Assembly (NCBI GenBank): GCA_002423245.1
Contig: DIVD01000062.1
Span: 19,740 to 83,739 of the forward strand
Direction: 5' to 3'
From: Rhodobacteraceae bacterium UBA6141
GTDB lineage: Bacteria; Pseudomonadota; Alphaproteobacteria; Rhodobacterales; Rhodobacteraceae
DNA length: 64,000 nt
Shown here: positions 34,137 to 44,484 of the stretch, one piece after another
Layout of the letters: every line of letters starts with the position of its first letter
Numbering within the stretch: position 1 is the first letter of the stretch
Made by a program: the position numbers and the translations under genes
Notes under the pieces: model-generated
What the model was told of the DNA's origin: nothing
What the model saw: only the letters and a program-made list of their open reading frames with translations
Databases searched by the model: none

Positions 34137-36599
34137 ATGGGCCTGCTGGACAGATACCGCCAGAAGCGCGATTTCGGGCAGACCCCCGAGCCCGCCGATC
34201 CGGGGCGCTCCAGCACCACCGCCCTGCGCTACTCGATGCAAAAGCACGATGCGACGCGCCTGCACTGGGATCTGCGGCTGGAATGGCAGGGGGTGCTGCT
34301 GTCCTGGGCGGTGACGCGCGGCCCCTCTGCCGACCCTGCCGACAAGCGGCTTGCGGTCCGGACCGAGGATCACCCGCTCAGCTATCTGACCTTCGAGGGC
34401 GTGATCCCCGAGGGCAACTATGGCGCGGGCACGGTGATGCTGTGGGATATCGGCCATTGGCAGCCGTTCCACCATGTCGCCGAGGGGCTGGCCGGGGGCC
34501 ATCTGCATTTCGCGCTGCACGGCCGGCGCGCTACCGGAAACTGGTCGCTCGTGCGGATGAAGGGCCGCCGCGCGGGCGACACGGGGCGCGAAACGGGGCG
34601 CGAAACGGGGCGCGAGAACTGGCTGCTGGTGAAGGAGCGCGACGCTGCCGCGCGCGATGTGCCGCTGGTGGACAGGTACCTGACCAGCGTTGCCACCGGG
34701 CGCGACCTTGCCGGCATCGCGGCGGGCGCCCCCGCGCGGCCCTTCGGCCCCGAGCGCAGGGGCGCGATGCCCCGCTTTCGCGCGCCGCAGCTTGCCACGG
34801 CGGTGAAGGCGCTGCCCACCGGCGATGGCTGGCTGCACGAGGTCAAGCTGGACGGCTACCGCGCGCAGGTGGCGATCGGGCGCGGCGGCGTGCGCATCCA
34901 TACCCGCAGCGGGCTGGACTGGTCGGACCGCTTCGCGCCGCTGCTGCCGCCGCTGGCCGAACTGCCCGCCGACAGCGCGCTGATCGACGGCGAGATCGTG
35001 GCGGGCGCCGGGCTGCAAGGCTTTGCGGCCCTGCAGGCGGCGATAGAGGAGGGCGGCCCGTTCCTGTTCTACGCCTTCGACCTTCTGCACCTGAACGGCG
35101 ACGATCTTGCGCCGAGGCCGCAGACAGAGCGCCGCGCCGCGCTGGAGCGGCTGCTGGCCGAGGTGCCGCCGCTGGGGCTGGTGCGGCTTTCCCCCGCCAT
35201 CGAGGGCGATGCCGCGCAGGTGCTGAAGGCGATCTGCGCGGCGGGCGGCGAGGGGATCGTGTCCAAGCGCGCCTCGGCCCCGTGGCGCGGCGGGCGCTCG
35301 ATGGCCTGGGTCAAGGTCAAGTGCGAGCGCCGGGCCGAGTTCGTGATCTGCGGCTATCAGCCCAGCGACAAGCGCGGCCGGGCGTTTTCCTCGCTGCTGC
35401 TGGCCACGCGCGAGGGCGGCGCGTTGATCTATCGCGGCAAGGTCGGCACCGGTTTCGACGATGCCGCGCAGGCGCGGATCGCGGCGCGGCTGGCGGCGCT
35501 GGCGCGTCCCGCCTCGCCGCTTGCGAAGGTTCCGGCAGACCTGCGGGGGGGCCGCTGGGTCGCGCCCGAACTGGTCGCGGAGATCGTCTATGCCGAGGTC
35601 ACGCCCGAAGGCCGCCTGCGCCACGCGCGGTTCGTGGCGCTGCGCGAGGACAAGCCCGCAGAGGAGGTGCAGATGGACATCGAACTGCCGGCCGGGACGG
35701 GGGATCGCGCGCTGGTGCGCGGCATCGGCATCAGCAGCCCGGACCGGGTGATCTTTCCCAGGCCGAGGACGACCAAGCTCGACCTTGCGCGCTATTATGA
35801 CGCGATGGCGGACCGGGTGCTGCCCACGCTGGCGGATCGCCCCGTCTCGCTGCTGCGCCTGCCCGGCGGGCTGGAGGGAGAGCGGTTCTTCCAGAAGCAC
35901 GCCGGCAAGGGCTTTCCCAGGGCGATCCGCAGCCTGCCGATCACCGAGAAGGATGGCGGGACCGAGCCATATATCTACATCGCCGATGCCGAGGGGCTGG
36001 TGGCGGCGGCGCAGATGGGCACGGTGGAGTTCCACCCCTGGGGCGCGCGGCGCGACCGGCTGGACCGGCCCGAACGCATCGTCTTCGACCTCGACCCGGA
36101 CGAGGGGCTCGGCTTTGCCGATGTGCGCCGCGCCGCCTTCGATCTGCGCGGCAAGCTCGAGGATCTGGGGCTTGGCTCCTGGCCGATGCTGTCGGGCGGC
36201 AAGGGCGTGCATGTGATCGTGCCGCTGCGACGCACCGCAAGCTGGGACACGGTGAAGCTGTTCGCGCAACTGTTCGCCACGCTGCTGGCGACAGGCCAGC
36301 CCGACCGCTACACCGCGACGATGGCCAAGGCCGCGCGCAAGGGGCGCATCTTCATCGACTGGCTGCGCAACGAACGCGGCGCGACGGCGATTGCGCCCTT
36401 CTCGGTCCGCGCCCGGCCCGGCGCGCCGGTGGCGGTGCCGGTCGGCTGGGACGAGTTGCCCAAGCTGCGCCGCGCCGATGCCTTCGGCATGAAGGCCGCG
36501 CTCGGCCGGGACTGGTCCGCCGTGACCCTGCCCGCGCCTGCGACACTGGGCGAGCCGGTCCTCGCGCGGCTGGAGGCGCTGCGCGAGAAGCAGGCATAG
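34137..36599 (+). CDS. ligD: multidomain ATP-dependent DNA ligase D
   Basis: An 820-residue enzyme that processes and seals DNA ends held by Ku. Three parts are visible. An N-terminal 3-prime-phosphoesterase ([21 protein letters not shown], to about residue 170) is followed by an ATP ligase domain with the nucleotidyl lysine in VKLDGYR (Lys237), [15 protein letters not shown] and the OB-fold region. The C-terminal primase/polymerase domain ([48 protein letters not shown]) completes it. A 12-bp in-frame triplication (34581-34616) encodes TGRE repeats in the first linker. Frame and stop are clean. It forms an operon with ku. Confidence 0.96.
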   Translation: MGLLDRYRQKRDFGQTPEPADPGRSSTTALRYSMQKHDATRLHWDLRLEWQGVLLSWAVTRGPSADPADKRLAVRTEDHPLSYLTFEGVIPEGNYGAGTVMLWDIGHWQPFHHVAEGLAGGHLHFALHGRRATGNWSLVRMKGRRAGDTGRETGRETGRENWLLVKERDAAARDVPLVDRYLTSVATGRDLAGIAAGAPARPFGPERRGAMPRFRAPQLATAVKALPTGDGWLHEVKLDGYRAQVAIGRGGVRIHTRSGLDWSDRFAPLLPPLAELPADSALIDGEIVAGAGLQGFAALQAAIEEGGPFLFYAFDLLHLNGDDLAPRPQTERRAALERLLAEVPPLGLVRLSPAIEGDAAQVLKAICAAGGEGIVSKRASAPWRGGRSMAWVKVKCERRAEFVICGYQPSDKRGRAFSSLLLATREGGALIYRGKVGTGFDDAAQARIAARLAALARPASPLAKVPADLRGGRWVAPELVAEIVYAEVTPEGRLRHARFVALREDKPAEEVQMDIELPAGTGDRALVRGIGISSPDRVIFPRPRTTKLDLARYYDAMADRVLPTLADRPVSLLRLPGGLEGERFFQKHAGKGFPRAIRSLPITEKDGGTEPYIYIADAEGLVAAAQMGTVEFHPWGARRDRLDRPERIVFDLDPDEGLGFADVRRAAFDLRGKLEDLGLGSWPMLSGGKGVHVIVPLRRTASWDTVKLFAQLFATLLATGQPDRYTATMAKAARKGRIFIDWLRNERGATAIAPFSVRARPGAPVAVPVGWDELPKLRRADAFGMKAALGRDWSAVTLPAPATLGEPVLARLEALREKQA

Positions 36600-36782
36600 C
36601 CGGGCGGGCCTTCGGTTCCACCCTCGCCGGGCAGAGCAGGGCCGAGGGCGGCTGACCCTTCGAACTGCCCGCACGCGGTTTATTTTTCCCGGTGCCCGTA
36701 ACGGAACACCCCCGAACGTGTCATGTCTTGCGGAGGCTTGTTCGCGGACGGGCCGGTCCCGGAGCGACATGAGGAACCGACC

Positions 36783-38933
36783 TTGAAGAAAGCTGTCTTG
36801 CTGGCCGTCCTGGTTGCGGCGGTGGTTGCCCTGCTGGCCGGCCTGCGGGGGCAGGGGCTGGATCTGGACGGTCTTCGCGACCTGATCTTGCGGCTTCGTG
36901 TCTGGCAAGGCGAGAACGCGGCGCTGTTCGTGCTTGCCTGTTTCGTCATCTATGTCGCCGTGGCGGCACTTTCGCTGCCTCTCGCGGTCTGGATGACGTT
37001 GGGCGCCGGTGCGCTTTTCGGGTTCTGGCAGGGCTTGCTGATCGTCTCCTTCGCGTCCTCGATGGGCGCGACACTGGCCTTTCTGGCCGCCCGCTACCTG
37101 TTGCGCGACTTGGTGCGCGCAAGGCTGGGCGCGCGCGCGGCCGCCATCGACGAGGGCATGCGCCGGGACGGGCCGTTCTTCCTTTTTTCGCTCAGGCTCA
37201 TTCCGGTCATTCCCTTCTTCGCGGTGAACCTGCTTATGGGGCTGACACCGATGCGGACGCCGACGTTCTACCTTGTCAGCCAGGCCGGGATGCTGGCCGG
37301 AACCGCGGTCTATGTGAATGCCGGAACCCAGCTCGCAAGGCTCGAAAGCCTGTCGGGCATCGTCTCGGCGCCGCTTCTGTTCTCCTTCGCCCTTCTGGGC
37401 CTTTTCCCGTGGATCGCCCGCATGGTTCTCAATCTCCTCAAGCGCCGCAGGGTTTACGCCCGCTGGACGCGCCCCGGCTCCTTTGACCGCAACCTGATCG
37501 TGATCGGCGCCGGGTCCGCAGGGCTGGTCTCGGCCTATATCGCCGCCGCGACCAGGGCCAAGGTGACACTCGTCGAGGCGAACAGGATGGGGGGCGATTG
37601 CCTGAACTACGGCTGCGTGCCCTCGAAGGCGCTGATCAGAAGCGCGAAGCTCGCCCATCAGATGCGCAAGGCCGATCGCTATGGCCTGTGCGCCACCGAA
37701 CCCGCCATTCCCTTCGCCCGGGTGATGGCGCGGATCCACAAGGTGATCGCTGATATCGCGCCGCATGACAGTGTCGAACGCTATACCGGGCTGGGGGTCG
37801 AGGTCTTGCAGGGTTACGCGAGGCTGGTCGATCCCTGGACGGTCGAGATCGCGATGAAAGACGGCCAGGTGCGGCGGCTGACGACGCGGGCGGTGATCAT
37901 CGCCACGGGTGCCGCGCCCTTCGTTCCGCCGCTGCCGGGGCTTGACGATGTCGGCTACCTGACCTCCGACACCCTGTGGGACAGGCTCGGGGACCGCGAG
38001 CACGCCCCGAAACGGCTGGTCGTGCTGGGGGGCGGACCGATCGGGGCGGAACTGGCGCAAAGCTTCGCCCGGCTTGGCTCGCGGGTCATCCAGATCGAGA
38101 TGGCGCCCCGCCTCATGATGCGCGAGGATGCCGAGGTCTCGGCGCTGGTGCGGGCCTCGCTGGAGGCTGACGGCGTGCAGGTGCTGACCGGGCACAAGGC
38201 CCTGGCCTGCGGGATCGCCGATGGCGAGAAGTGGATCGAGGTCGAGCATGAGGGCGAAACCCGCCGCATCGCCTTTGACGAGATGATCGCCGCCGTCGGC
38301 CGCGCGCCCCGGCTGAAGGGCCTCGGGTTGGAAGAGCTGGGGATCGAGGTCGACCGGGTGGTCGAGACCAACGCCTATCTTGAAACGCTCTACCCAAACA
38401 TCCTTGCGGCCGGCGATGTGGCGGGCCCCTATCAGTTCACCCATACCGCCGGACATCAGGCCTGGTTTGCCGCCGTCAATGCGCTTTTCGGTGATGTGAA
38501 GCGGTTCAAGGCCGATTACCGGGTCATCCCCTGGGCCACGTTCACCGACCCCGAGGTCGCCCGCGTCGGCCTGTCCGAGGCCGAAGCCCGCGAAAAGGGC
38601 ATCGCCTTCGAGGTCACGCGCTATGGCATCGAGGAACTGGACCGCGCGATTGCGGACGGGTCCGCGCAGGGCTTCGTGAAGGTGCTGACCCTGCCGGGCA
38701 AGGACCGCATCCTTGGCGTCACCATCGTCGGCGAACATGCGGGCGACCTGATCGCGGAATTCGTGCTGGCGATGAAGCACGGGCTGGGCCTTGGCAAGAT
38801 CCTCGGCACGATCCACATCTATCCGACCCTGGCCGAGGCGAACAGGTCTGCCGCCGGCGAATGGCGGCGGGCGCATGTCAGCCCGCGGCTTCTGGCATGG
38901 GTGGAACGCTATCATGCCTGGAGGCGCGGATGA
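36783..38933 (+). CDS. TVP38/TMEM64 membrane domain fused to a mercuric-reductase-like flavin disulfide reductase
   Basis: A 716-residue fusion. Residues 1 to about 225 are a TVP38/TMEM64 (YdjX/YdjZ, DedA-like) membrane domain with several helices (FVIYVAVAALSLPLAVWMTLGAGALFGF; FFLFSLRLIPVIPFFAVNLLMG). From about 238 comes a class I pyridine nucleotide-disulfide oxidoreductase with GAGSAG (242-247), redox Cys273 and Cys278 in GGDCLNYGCVPSK, an NAD(P) motif GGGPIGAE and the C-terminal HIYPTLAEAN. TTG at 36783 is preferred (GAGGAA ribosome site); ATG at 36723 is the alternative. The enzyme part resembles MerA, but no mer gene is nearby. Next gene overlaps by 4 nt. Confidence 0.9.
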   Translation: MKKAVLLAVLVAAVVALLAGLRGQGLDLDGLRDLILRLRVWQGENAALFVLACFVIYVAVAALSLPLAVWMTLGAGALFGFWQGLLIVSFASSMGATLAFLAARYLLRDLVRARLGARAAAIDEGMRRDGPFFLFSLRLIPVIPFFAVNLLMGLTPMRTPTFYLVSQAGMLAGTAVYVNAGTQLARLESLSGIVSAPLLFSFALLGLFPWIARMVLNLLKRRRVYARWTRPGSFDRNLIVIGAGSAGLVSAYIAAATRAKVTLVEANRMGGDCLNYGCVPSKALIRSAKLAHQMRKADRYGLCATEPAIPFARVMARIHKVIADIAPHDSVERYTGLGVEVLQGYARLVDPWTVEIAMKDGQVRRLTTRAVIIATGAAPFVPPLPGLDDVGYLTSDTLWDRLGDREHAPKRLVVLGGGPIGAELAQSFARLGSRVIQIEMAPRLMMREDAEVSALVRASLEADGVQVLTGHKALACGIADGEKWIEVEHEGETRRIAFDEMIAAVGRAPRLKGLGLEELGIEVDRVVETNAYLETLYPNILAAGDVAGPYQFTHTAGHQAWFAAVNALFGDVKRFKADYRVIPWATFTDPEVARVGLSEAEAREKGIAFEVTRYGIEELDRAIADGSAQGFVKVLTLPGKDRILGVTIVGEHAGDLIAEFVLAMKHGLGLGKILGTIHIYPTLAEANRSAAGEWRRAHVSPRLLAWVERYHAWRRG

Positions 38934-39553
38934 TCGACGCGCGCCTTCTGCCGATCCAGTCCGCGCTGCTGGCCCCCTTCGCCGGGTGGTGCCATCGACG
39001 CCGGATCAGCGCCGATGCGCTGACGCTGGCGGGCTTCGGGGTTGGAGCCCTCGGTGCACTGGCGATCGCCCTCGGCCAGTGGCCCGCCGCGCTTGCGCTG
39101 ATCGTCGCGAACCGCATCATGGACGGTCTCGACGGGGCCGTCGCCCGCCTGAACGGCCCGACCGAGCGCGGAGCCTTCCTCGATATCGCGCTCGACTTCG
39201 TGTTCTACGCGCTGGTGCCGCTTGGTTTTGCCCTGCACGATCCTGCGGCGAATGCGCTGCCTGCTGCGATCCTGCTCGCGGCCTTCATCGGCACCGGCTC
39301 CTCCTTCCTTGCGCTTTCGGCGGTTGCCGCGAGGACGGGCATCAGGGCGGCGGACTATCCGACGAAGGGCATCTACTATCTTGGCGGTCTGACCGAAGGC
39401 TTCGAGACGATCGCCGTCTTCGTGGCGATGTGCCTCTGGCCAGGCGCCTTCCCGGTGCTGGCGCTGATCTTTGCCGCAGCCTGCGCCCTGACGACGGTGC
39501 TTCGTTGGTTCGCGGGCTGGTCGCTGCTCGGTCCATCCCGCACCCGGCCGTGA
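38930..39553 (+). CDS. CDP-alcohol phosphatidyltransferase family protein (YnjF-like)
   Basis: A 207-residue membrane enzyme with the full CDP-alcohol phosphotransferase signature DGLDGAVAR-x8-GAFLDIALD (about residues 64-88) and several membrane helices. Members transfer a phospho-alcohol from a CDP-linked donor, usually to make phospholipids. The ATG overlaps the fusion-gene stop (ATGA), indicating translational coupling. In E. coli the family member YnjF is encoded in the same block as YnjBCD and the TVP38 proteins YdjX and YdjZ, so this context is conserved. The true donor and acceptor are unknown. Confidence 0.9.
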   Translation: MIDARLLPIQSALLAPFAGWCHRRRISADALTLAGFGVGALGALAIALGQWPAALALIVANRIMDGLDGAVARLNGPTERGAFLDIALDFVFYALVPLGFALHDPAANALPAAILLAAFIGTGSSFLALSAVAARTGIRAADYPTKGIYYLGGLTEGFETIAVFVAMCLWPGAFPVLALIFAAACALTTVLRWFAGWSLLGPSRTRP

Positions 39554-39600
39554 CGCGAACGATTTCTGACGAGACCCGACCACAGATCCACGGAGATGAC

Positions 39601-40791
39601 ATGCCCCTGAAACTCTCGACCGCCCTGGTGGCGCTGATGCTTGCCACGCCCGCCCTTGCCGATGACTGGCAGGCCAAGCTGGACGCAGCGCGCGGCCAGA
39701 CGGTCTACTGGAACGCCTGGGGCGGGGATGCGCGCACCAACGCCTTCATCGCCTGGGTCGGGCAGCAGACCGAGCGCCTTCATGGCGTCAGGGTCGAGCA
39801 GGTGAAGCTGACCGACACCGCCGAGGCGGTGACCCGTGTCGTGGCGGAAAAGGCTGCCGGGCAGCATCGCGGCGGGTCGGTGGACCTGATCTGGATCAAC
39901 GGGCCGAACTTTCTGGCCATGAAGGAACAGGGCCTGCTGCACGGCCCCTTCGTCGCCGATCTGCCGAATGCACGCTATCTCGATCTTTCGCCCTCATCGC
40001 CCGCCGCCGTTGACTTCACGGTGCCGGTCGACGGCATGGAAAGCCCGTGGCGGCTGGCGAAATTCGTCTTCAACCATGATTCCGCCCGCGTCGATGCACC
40101 GCCGGCGCGGATGGCGGGCTTTGTGGACTGGGCCGCGGCAAATCCCGGGCGCCTTACCCATCCGGATCCGTCGAACTTCATGGGCGCGACCTTCCTCAAG
40201 CAGGCGCTGATCGAGCTGGCCCCCGATCCGGCGGCCCTGCAACAGCCCGCCACGGACGAAGCCTTCGCCGCCGCGACCGCGCCGCTCTGGGCCTGGTATG
40301 ATGCGCTGCGCCCGAACCTCTGGCGCGGGGGCGAGAGCTTTCCGGAAAACCAGTCTGTCCAGCAGCAGCTTCTGAACGACGGCGAAATCGACATCGCGAT
40401 GTCCTTCGACCCGGCCTCGGCCGCCGCGGCCATCGCCCAGGGTCTTCTGCCCGAAACCGTGCGCGTCTTCGTGCCCGAAGGCGGCAGCATCGGCAATGTC
40501 AGCTTTGTCGCCATCCCCTACAACGCGGCGAATGCCGAAGGGGCCGAGGTGGTCGCAAACTTCCTGCTGGACCCCGCGACACAGGCGCACATGCAGAACA
40601 TCGAGGTGCTGGGGTCGTTTTCGGTGCTGGACCCGGCGAGGCTGGATGAGGCTGCAAGGGCCGCCTTTGCCGCCCTGCCCACCGCTCCGGCCTTGCCGGC
40701 ACTGGAAGATCTGGGGCCGACGCTTCTTGAACCTCACGCCAGCTGGATGACCCGCCTGACCCGGGACTGGGCGCGGCGTTACACAAGGTGA
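39601..40791 (+). CDS. ABC transporter substrate-binding protein, YnjB family
   Basis: A 396-residue periplasmic binding protein with a signal peptide (MPLKLSTALVALMLATPALA). The mature part starts DDWQAKLDAARGQTVYWNAWGGDARTNAFI, which is typical of YnjB, followed by VEQVKLTDTAEAVTRVV, GSVDLIWINGPNFLAMKEQGLL and PVDGMESPWRLAKFVFNHDSA. The ATG at 39601 has GGAG nearby. The stop overlaps the start of the permease gene. Related proteins of the iron/thiamine-type binding-protein cluster bind small anions or cofactors, but the YnjB ligand is not established. Confidence 0.92.
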   Translation: MPLKLSTALVALMLATPALADDWQAKLDAARGQTVYWNAWGGDARTNAFIAWVGQQTERLHGVRVEQVKLTDTAEAVTRVVAEKAAGQHRGGSVDLIWINGPNFLAMKEQGLLHGPFVADLPNARYLDLSPSSPAAVDFTVPVDGMESPWRLAKFVFNHDSARVDAPPARMAGFVDWAAANPGRLTHPDPSNFMGATFLKQALIELAPDPAALQQPATDEAFAAATAPLWAWYDALRPNLWRGGESFPENQSVQQQLLNDGEIDIAMSFDPASAAAAIAQGLLPETVRVFVPEGGSIGNVSFVAIPYNAANAEGAEVVANFLLDPATQAHMQNIEVLGSFSVLDPARLDEAARAAFAALPTAPALPALEDLGPTLLEPHASWMTRLTRDWARRYTR

Positions 40792-42503
40792 TGGAGAGGG
40801 CGGCTTCCGGCCGGGGCCTGCGCGCGGCCGTGCTGATCGCGGTTGTGCTTGGCCTTCTGGCGCCCATCGCGGCGGGGCTGTGGCAGACCGGGCGGGCGGC
40901 CTTCGGCATATTGCCCGCGATCGGCGCCACCGATGCCGGCCTGTCCCCCTGGGGCCATCTGCTCGGCCTGCCGGGGCTGGGCAGCGCGATCCGGCGCACT
41001 CTTGTCACCGGACTGGCCGCCAGCGGCCTTTCGCTGATCCTGGCGGTCGGGTTCTGCGCGGCCGTGCATGCGCGCATGAGGGGCAACCGGGCCGCGCGGC
41101 TGCTGACCCCCTTCCTCGCGGCGCCCCACGCGGCGATTGCCATCGGACTCGCCTTCGTGCTGGCCCCGTCGGGCTGGATCGCGCGGATGCTGGCGGCCCC
41201 GATGGGATGGGAGCGGCCGCCGGACGTTGCCAGCGTGAACGATCCCTGGGGAATCGCGCTGATCCTCGGGCTGATGGTCAAGGAGGTTCCGTTCCTGCTT
41301 CTGGTCATCCTCGCCGCGCTGACGCAGATCCCGGTGCGCCTCCAGATGACGGCGGGACGGGCGCTCGGCTACGGCCGGGGGCTCGTCTGGCTGAAGATCA
41401 TCATGCCGCAGGTCTGGCCGCTGATCCGGCTGCCGGTCCTGGTCGTGCTGGCCTATTCGCTGTCGGTCGTCGACATGGCGCTGATCCTTGGCCCGTCGAA
41501 CCCGCCCACCCTTGCCGTGCTGCTGACGCGGCTGTTCGCCGCGCCTGACATCGGGCTCATCCTGCCCGCCTCTGCCGGAGGGATACTGCAACTGGCCCTG
41601 GTCGGGCTGGCCTTTGTCCTTGTGCGGGAGGGCGAGGGTCTGGCGGCGCGGATCGGGCTTGTCTGGCTGCGCCGCGGGGGGCGGGGCAGTTCGACCGGGC
41701 CGCTGCTGCAGCTTGCCACAGCCGCCACGCTCGCGCTTTTTGCCGCGGGTGCCCTGGCGATGCTGTCGCTGGCGGTCTGGTCGCTGGCTTGGCGCTGGAG
41801 CTGGCCGCTGCCGCTTCCCGAAAGCTGGTCGCTGCGGGCCTGGGCCACGCCCTCGGCGGGCTGGGCGCGCGCGCTGGCGAACACGGCGGCGCTGGCGGTC
41901 TGTTCCACGGTGCCTTGCCTTGTGCTGGCCATCGCCTGGCTGGAAGGCGAGGACCGCGGCCGCATGGCGCGCGCCCGCTGGGCCGAGGGGCTGATCTATC
42001 TGCCGCTTCTGATCCCTCAGATTTCCTTCCTGTTCGGAATGAACGTGCTTTTGCTGCGTCTCGGCCTGAAGCCGGGGTTCTGGGCGGTCGTCTGGGGGCA
42101 GAGCCTCTTTGTCTTTCCCTATGTCATGATCGCGCTCAGCGACCCGTGGCGCGCAAGGGACACGCGGCTGGATTGCACCGCCGCCGCGCTGGGGGCAGGG
42201 CCCTGGCGGCGCCTGCTGCGCATCAAGCTGCCGCTGCTGCTGGCGCCGATCTGCACCGCCGCGGCCATCGGCGTTGCGGTGTCGGTCGCGCAGTATCTGC
42301 CGACCCTGTTCCTGGGGGCCGGGCGGATCGCCACCCTCACGACCGAGGCGGTGGCCCTGTCTTCTTCCTCTGACCGCCGGGTTGTCGGCGTCCATGGCAG
42401 CCTGCAGGCCGCGCTGCCATTCCTTGCCTACGGGCTGGCGTTTCTGGTCCCCGCCCTCCTTCACCGCAATCGCAGGGACATGCGCGGCGAGGCGATCGCA
42501 TGA
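40791..42503 (+). CDS. ABC transporter fused permease, YnjC family
   Basis: A 570-residue inner-membrane permease made of two homologous halves, each with the EAA-type loop ([47 protein letters not shown]). About twelve helices are visible. The ATG at 40791 shares its A with the stop of the binding-protein gene; a GTG three bases earlier is also possible. The two-in-one layout matches YnjC and ThiP-like permeases. It forms the membrane channel for the YnjB-like protein, powered by the ATPase encoded next (4-nt overlap). Confidence 0.93.
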   Translation: MERAASGRGLRAAVLIAVVLGLLAPIAAGLWQTGRAAFGILPAIGATDAGLSPWGHLLGLPGLGSAIRRTLVTGLAASGLSLILAVGFCAAVHARMRGNRAARLLTPFLAAPHAAIAIGLAFVLAPSGWIARMLAAPMGWERPPDVASVNDPWGIALILGLMVKEVPFLLLVILAALTQIPVRLQMTAGRALGYGRGLVWLKIIMPQVWPLIRLPVLVVLAYSLSVVDMALILGPSNPPTLAVLLTRLFAAPDIGLILPASAGGILQLALVGLAFVLVREGEGLAARIGLVWLRRGGRGSSTGPLLQLATAATLALFAAGALAMLSLAVWSLAWRWSWPLPLPESWSLRAWATPSAGWARALANTAALAVCSTVPCLVLAIAWLEGEDRGRMARARWAEGLIYLPLLIPQISFLFGMNVLLLRLGLKPGFWAVVWGQSLFVFPYVMIALSDPWRARDTRLDCTAAALGAGPWRRLLRIKLPLLLAPICTAAAIGVAVSVAQYLPTLFLGAGRIATLTTEAVALSSSSDRRVVGVHGSLQAALPFLAYGLAFLVPALLHRNRRDMRGEAIA

Positions 42504-43141
42504 CGCTGGAGATCAGGGATCTGTCCGTCCGGTTTCGGGACCAGCCACCGCTGTTTCCGCCGCTGACCCTGGCCATCCCTGCCGGCAAGGTCGGCACGGT
42601 CATGGGGCCGTCGGGGGCAGGCAAGTCGACGCTGCTGGATGCCGTGGGCGGGCATCTGGCGCACGGGTTTTCCGCATCGGGACAGGTCCGGCTGAACGGC
42701 AGATCGCTCGACGGCGTGCCGCCCGAGGCGCGGCGCATCGGGCTGATGTTCCAGGACGCGGTGCTGTTCCCGCATCTGTCGGTCGGCGACAATCTGGCCT
42801 TCGGGCTGGGGCGCCATGTCCGGGGCCGGGCGGCGCGGGCTGGCGCCGTCGCGCGGGCGCTCGACCAGGCCGGGCTCGCCGGGATGGAAGGGCGCGATCC
42901 CGCAACCCTCTCGGGCGGTCAGCGCGCCCGGATCGCGCTGATGCGCACGCTCCTGGCCGAGCCGCTGGCGCTGCTGCTGGACGAGCCCTTCTCGAAGCTC
43001 GATCCCGCGCTGCGGGCCGAGATGCGCAGCTTCACCTATCGCCACATCCGCGACCGCGGCATTCCCGCGCTGATGGTCACCCACGAGGCGCAGGACGCCG
43101 CCGCGGCGGACGGGCCGGTGATCCGGCTGGGGGAAGGATGA
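42500..43141 (+). CDS. ABC transporter ATP-binding protein, YnjD family
   Basis: A 213-residue ATPase with Walker [11 protein letters not shown] loop [14 protein letters not shown], signature [16 protein letters not shown], Walker [14 protein letters not shown] and switch histidine in MVTHEAQD. The short length and the sequence are typical of YnjD/ThiQ-class proteins. It overlaps the permease gene by 4 nt and is the last gene of the coupled cassette beginning at 36783. The following 176 bp are non-coding and contain G/C-only direct repeats. Confidence 0.94.
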   Translation: MTLEIRDLSVRFRDQPPLFPPLTLAIPAGKVGTVMGPSGAGKSTLLDAVGGHLAHGFSASGQVRLNGRSLDGVPPEARRIGLMFQDAVLFPHLSVGDNLAFGLGRHVRGRAARAGAVARALDQAGLAGMEGRDPATLSGGQRARIALMRTLLAEPLALLLDEPFSKLDPALRAEMRSFTYRHIRDRGIPALMVTHEAQDAAAADGPVIRLGEG

Positions 43142-43317
43142 TCGGGCTGGGTAAGGCGGGGCGTCCGGGTGGCATAGGTGCGGACATGACGCCTTCAGGC
43201 CGGGCGCCGGCCGGTGCATCTTCTGCCGGATGCGCTGCGGGCGGGCGGCGCGGGCGGGCGGCGCGGGCGGACCCGCGTTCCTGCGCGCAACCGGCTCCCA
43301 CCCGTGCGCGGCATGCT

Positions 43318-44013
43318 CTAGACCACCTCGACCCGCAGCGGCGCAAGCCCGTCCACCCGCGCCTCCAGCACGTCGCCGCGCTGCACGGCGCCGACCCCGG
43401 CGGGGGTTCCGGTCAGGATCACGTCGCCGGGCGCCAGCGTGAACAGCCGCGACAGATGCGCGATGATCTCCGCCACCGGCCAGATCATCGCGGCCAGCGG
43501 GGCCTGCTGGCGCAGCGACCCGTTCACCTTCAGCGTGATCGCTGCGCCGTCCAGATGCCCGACCTCGGCCACCGGGCTCAGCACGCCGATCGGGGCCGAC
43601 CGCTCGGCGGCCTTCGCGGCCTCCCAGGGGCGGCCGGCCTTCCTGGCCTCTGCCTGCAGGTCGCGGCGGGTCATGTCCAGCGCCACTGCGTAGCCGAAGA
43701 CATGGTCCAGCGCGCGTTCTGCGGGAATGTCACTGCCGCCCGCCTGCAGGGCCACGGCAAGCTCCACCTCGAAATGCACCTCGGCGGTGGCAGAGGGGTA
43801 GGGGAAGCGCCCGTCGGTGACGAGGTTGTCGGGGTTCTTCTGGAAGAAGAACGGCGGTTCGGCCTCCGGGTCATGGCCCATTTCGCGGGCGTGCTCGGCA
43901 TAGTTGCGCCCGACGCAATAGACGCGCCGGACGGGGAACAGCAGGTCGCTGCCCGCGACCGGCAGGGCAACCTGCGCGGGGGGCGCGAAGCAATAGCGGG
44001 GGGCGTCGGGCAT
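43318..44013 (-). CDS. fumarylacetoacetate hydrolase (FAH) family protein
   Basis: A 231-residue FAH-fold enzyme. The pattern [39 protein letters not shown] (metal-binding Glu residues), [10 protein letters not shown] (Asp) and [11 protein letters not shown] matches the short FAH/YcgM group. Those proteins act as acylpyruvate hydrolases, oxaloacetate tautomerases or decarboxylases. A GAGGAG ribosome site precedes the ATG at 44013. It is a single-gene unit, divergent from the small zinc-finger gene. The sequence alone does not tell which of the reactions it catalyses. Confidence 0.92.
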   Translation of the reverse strand: MPDAPRYCFAPPAQVALPVAGSDLLFPVRRVYCVGRNYAEHAREMGHDPEAEPPFFFQKNPDNLVTDGRFPYPSATAEVHFEVELAVALQAGGSDIPAERALDHVFGYAVALDMTRRDLQAEARKAGRPWEAAKAAERSAPIGVLSPVAEVGHLDGAAITLKVNGSLRQQAPLAAMIWPVAEIIAHLSRLFTLAPGDVILTGTPAGVGAVQRGDVLEARVDGLAPLRVEVV

Positions 44014-44223
44014 CCGGGGCTCCTCGGGGCGGAAGGTCTGGGGCCAGATGGCGGGATCGGCGGGGAGGAGTCAACCGCACCCCGGCGCGCGCCCCCGGCG
44101 CGCCCGGCCCCCGGCCATCCCTCCGAAGTCCCCCACCGTCGCGCCTTGCCCGCGCCGGGCCAATCGCTATTCTGGGCGGCGAGTTACGCGCGCCCCGCGC
44201 CCAGCCAAGGAACGGACCGGCAG

Positions 44224-44409
44224 ATGAGCATCGACGCCCCGGAAACACAGATCGTCACCCACTGGAAGGTCGCCTGCGACGGCGGCGAGGGCGCGCTTGG
44301 CCATCCGCGCGTCTGGCTGACGATCCCGCAGGAAACCGGCTATGTCGAATGCGGCTATTGCGACAAGAAGTTCGTGATCGACCGCGAGCACGCGCAGGAC
44401 GATCACTAG
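44224..44409 (+). CDS. CHCC-type zinc-finger protein
   Basis: A 61-residue protein of the zf-CHCC family. The conserved pattern is [19 protein letters not shown] followed by [13 protein letters not shown]: Cys, His, Cys, Cys as zinc ligands. The family includes the mitochondrial complex I accessory subunit NDUFS6 and its alphaproteobacterial counterparts, so a role in respiratory complex I is reasonable but inferred. The ATG at 44224 gives the expected short N-terminus. polA begins 75 bp downstream on the same strand. Confidence 0.9.
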   Translation: MSIDAPETQIVTHWKVACDGGEGALGHPRVWLTIPQETGYVECGYCDKKFVIDREHAQDDH

Positions 44410-44484
44410 GCGGCAGGCGGTTGCGCTTTGGGTACGCGCCGTGCGATGAGGCGGCCCCGGCGAGCCGATGAAGGAGGCACCGCG

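Noticed and set aside
33774..38915. Very long open frame on the minus strand (over 1700 codons) opposite ku, ligD and the fusion gene
   Set aside because: It is a product of high GC with few stop codons. The plus-strand frames have clear domains, ribosome sites and coupled starts, while the minus frame is Arg/Gly/His-rich without any recognisable domain.
36723..38933. The fusion gene as part of a mercury resistance operon
   Set aside because: The reductase part resembles MerA, but no merR, merT or merP is present and the membrane part is TVP38, not a mercury transporter.
43141..43317. GC-only direct repeats (GCGGGCGGC type) after the YnjD-like gene
   Set aside because: Low-complexity sequence without a regular unit or palindromic structure; no feature could be supported.
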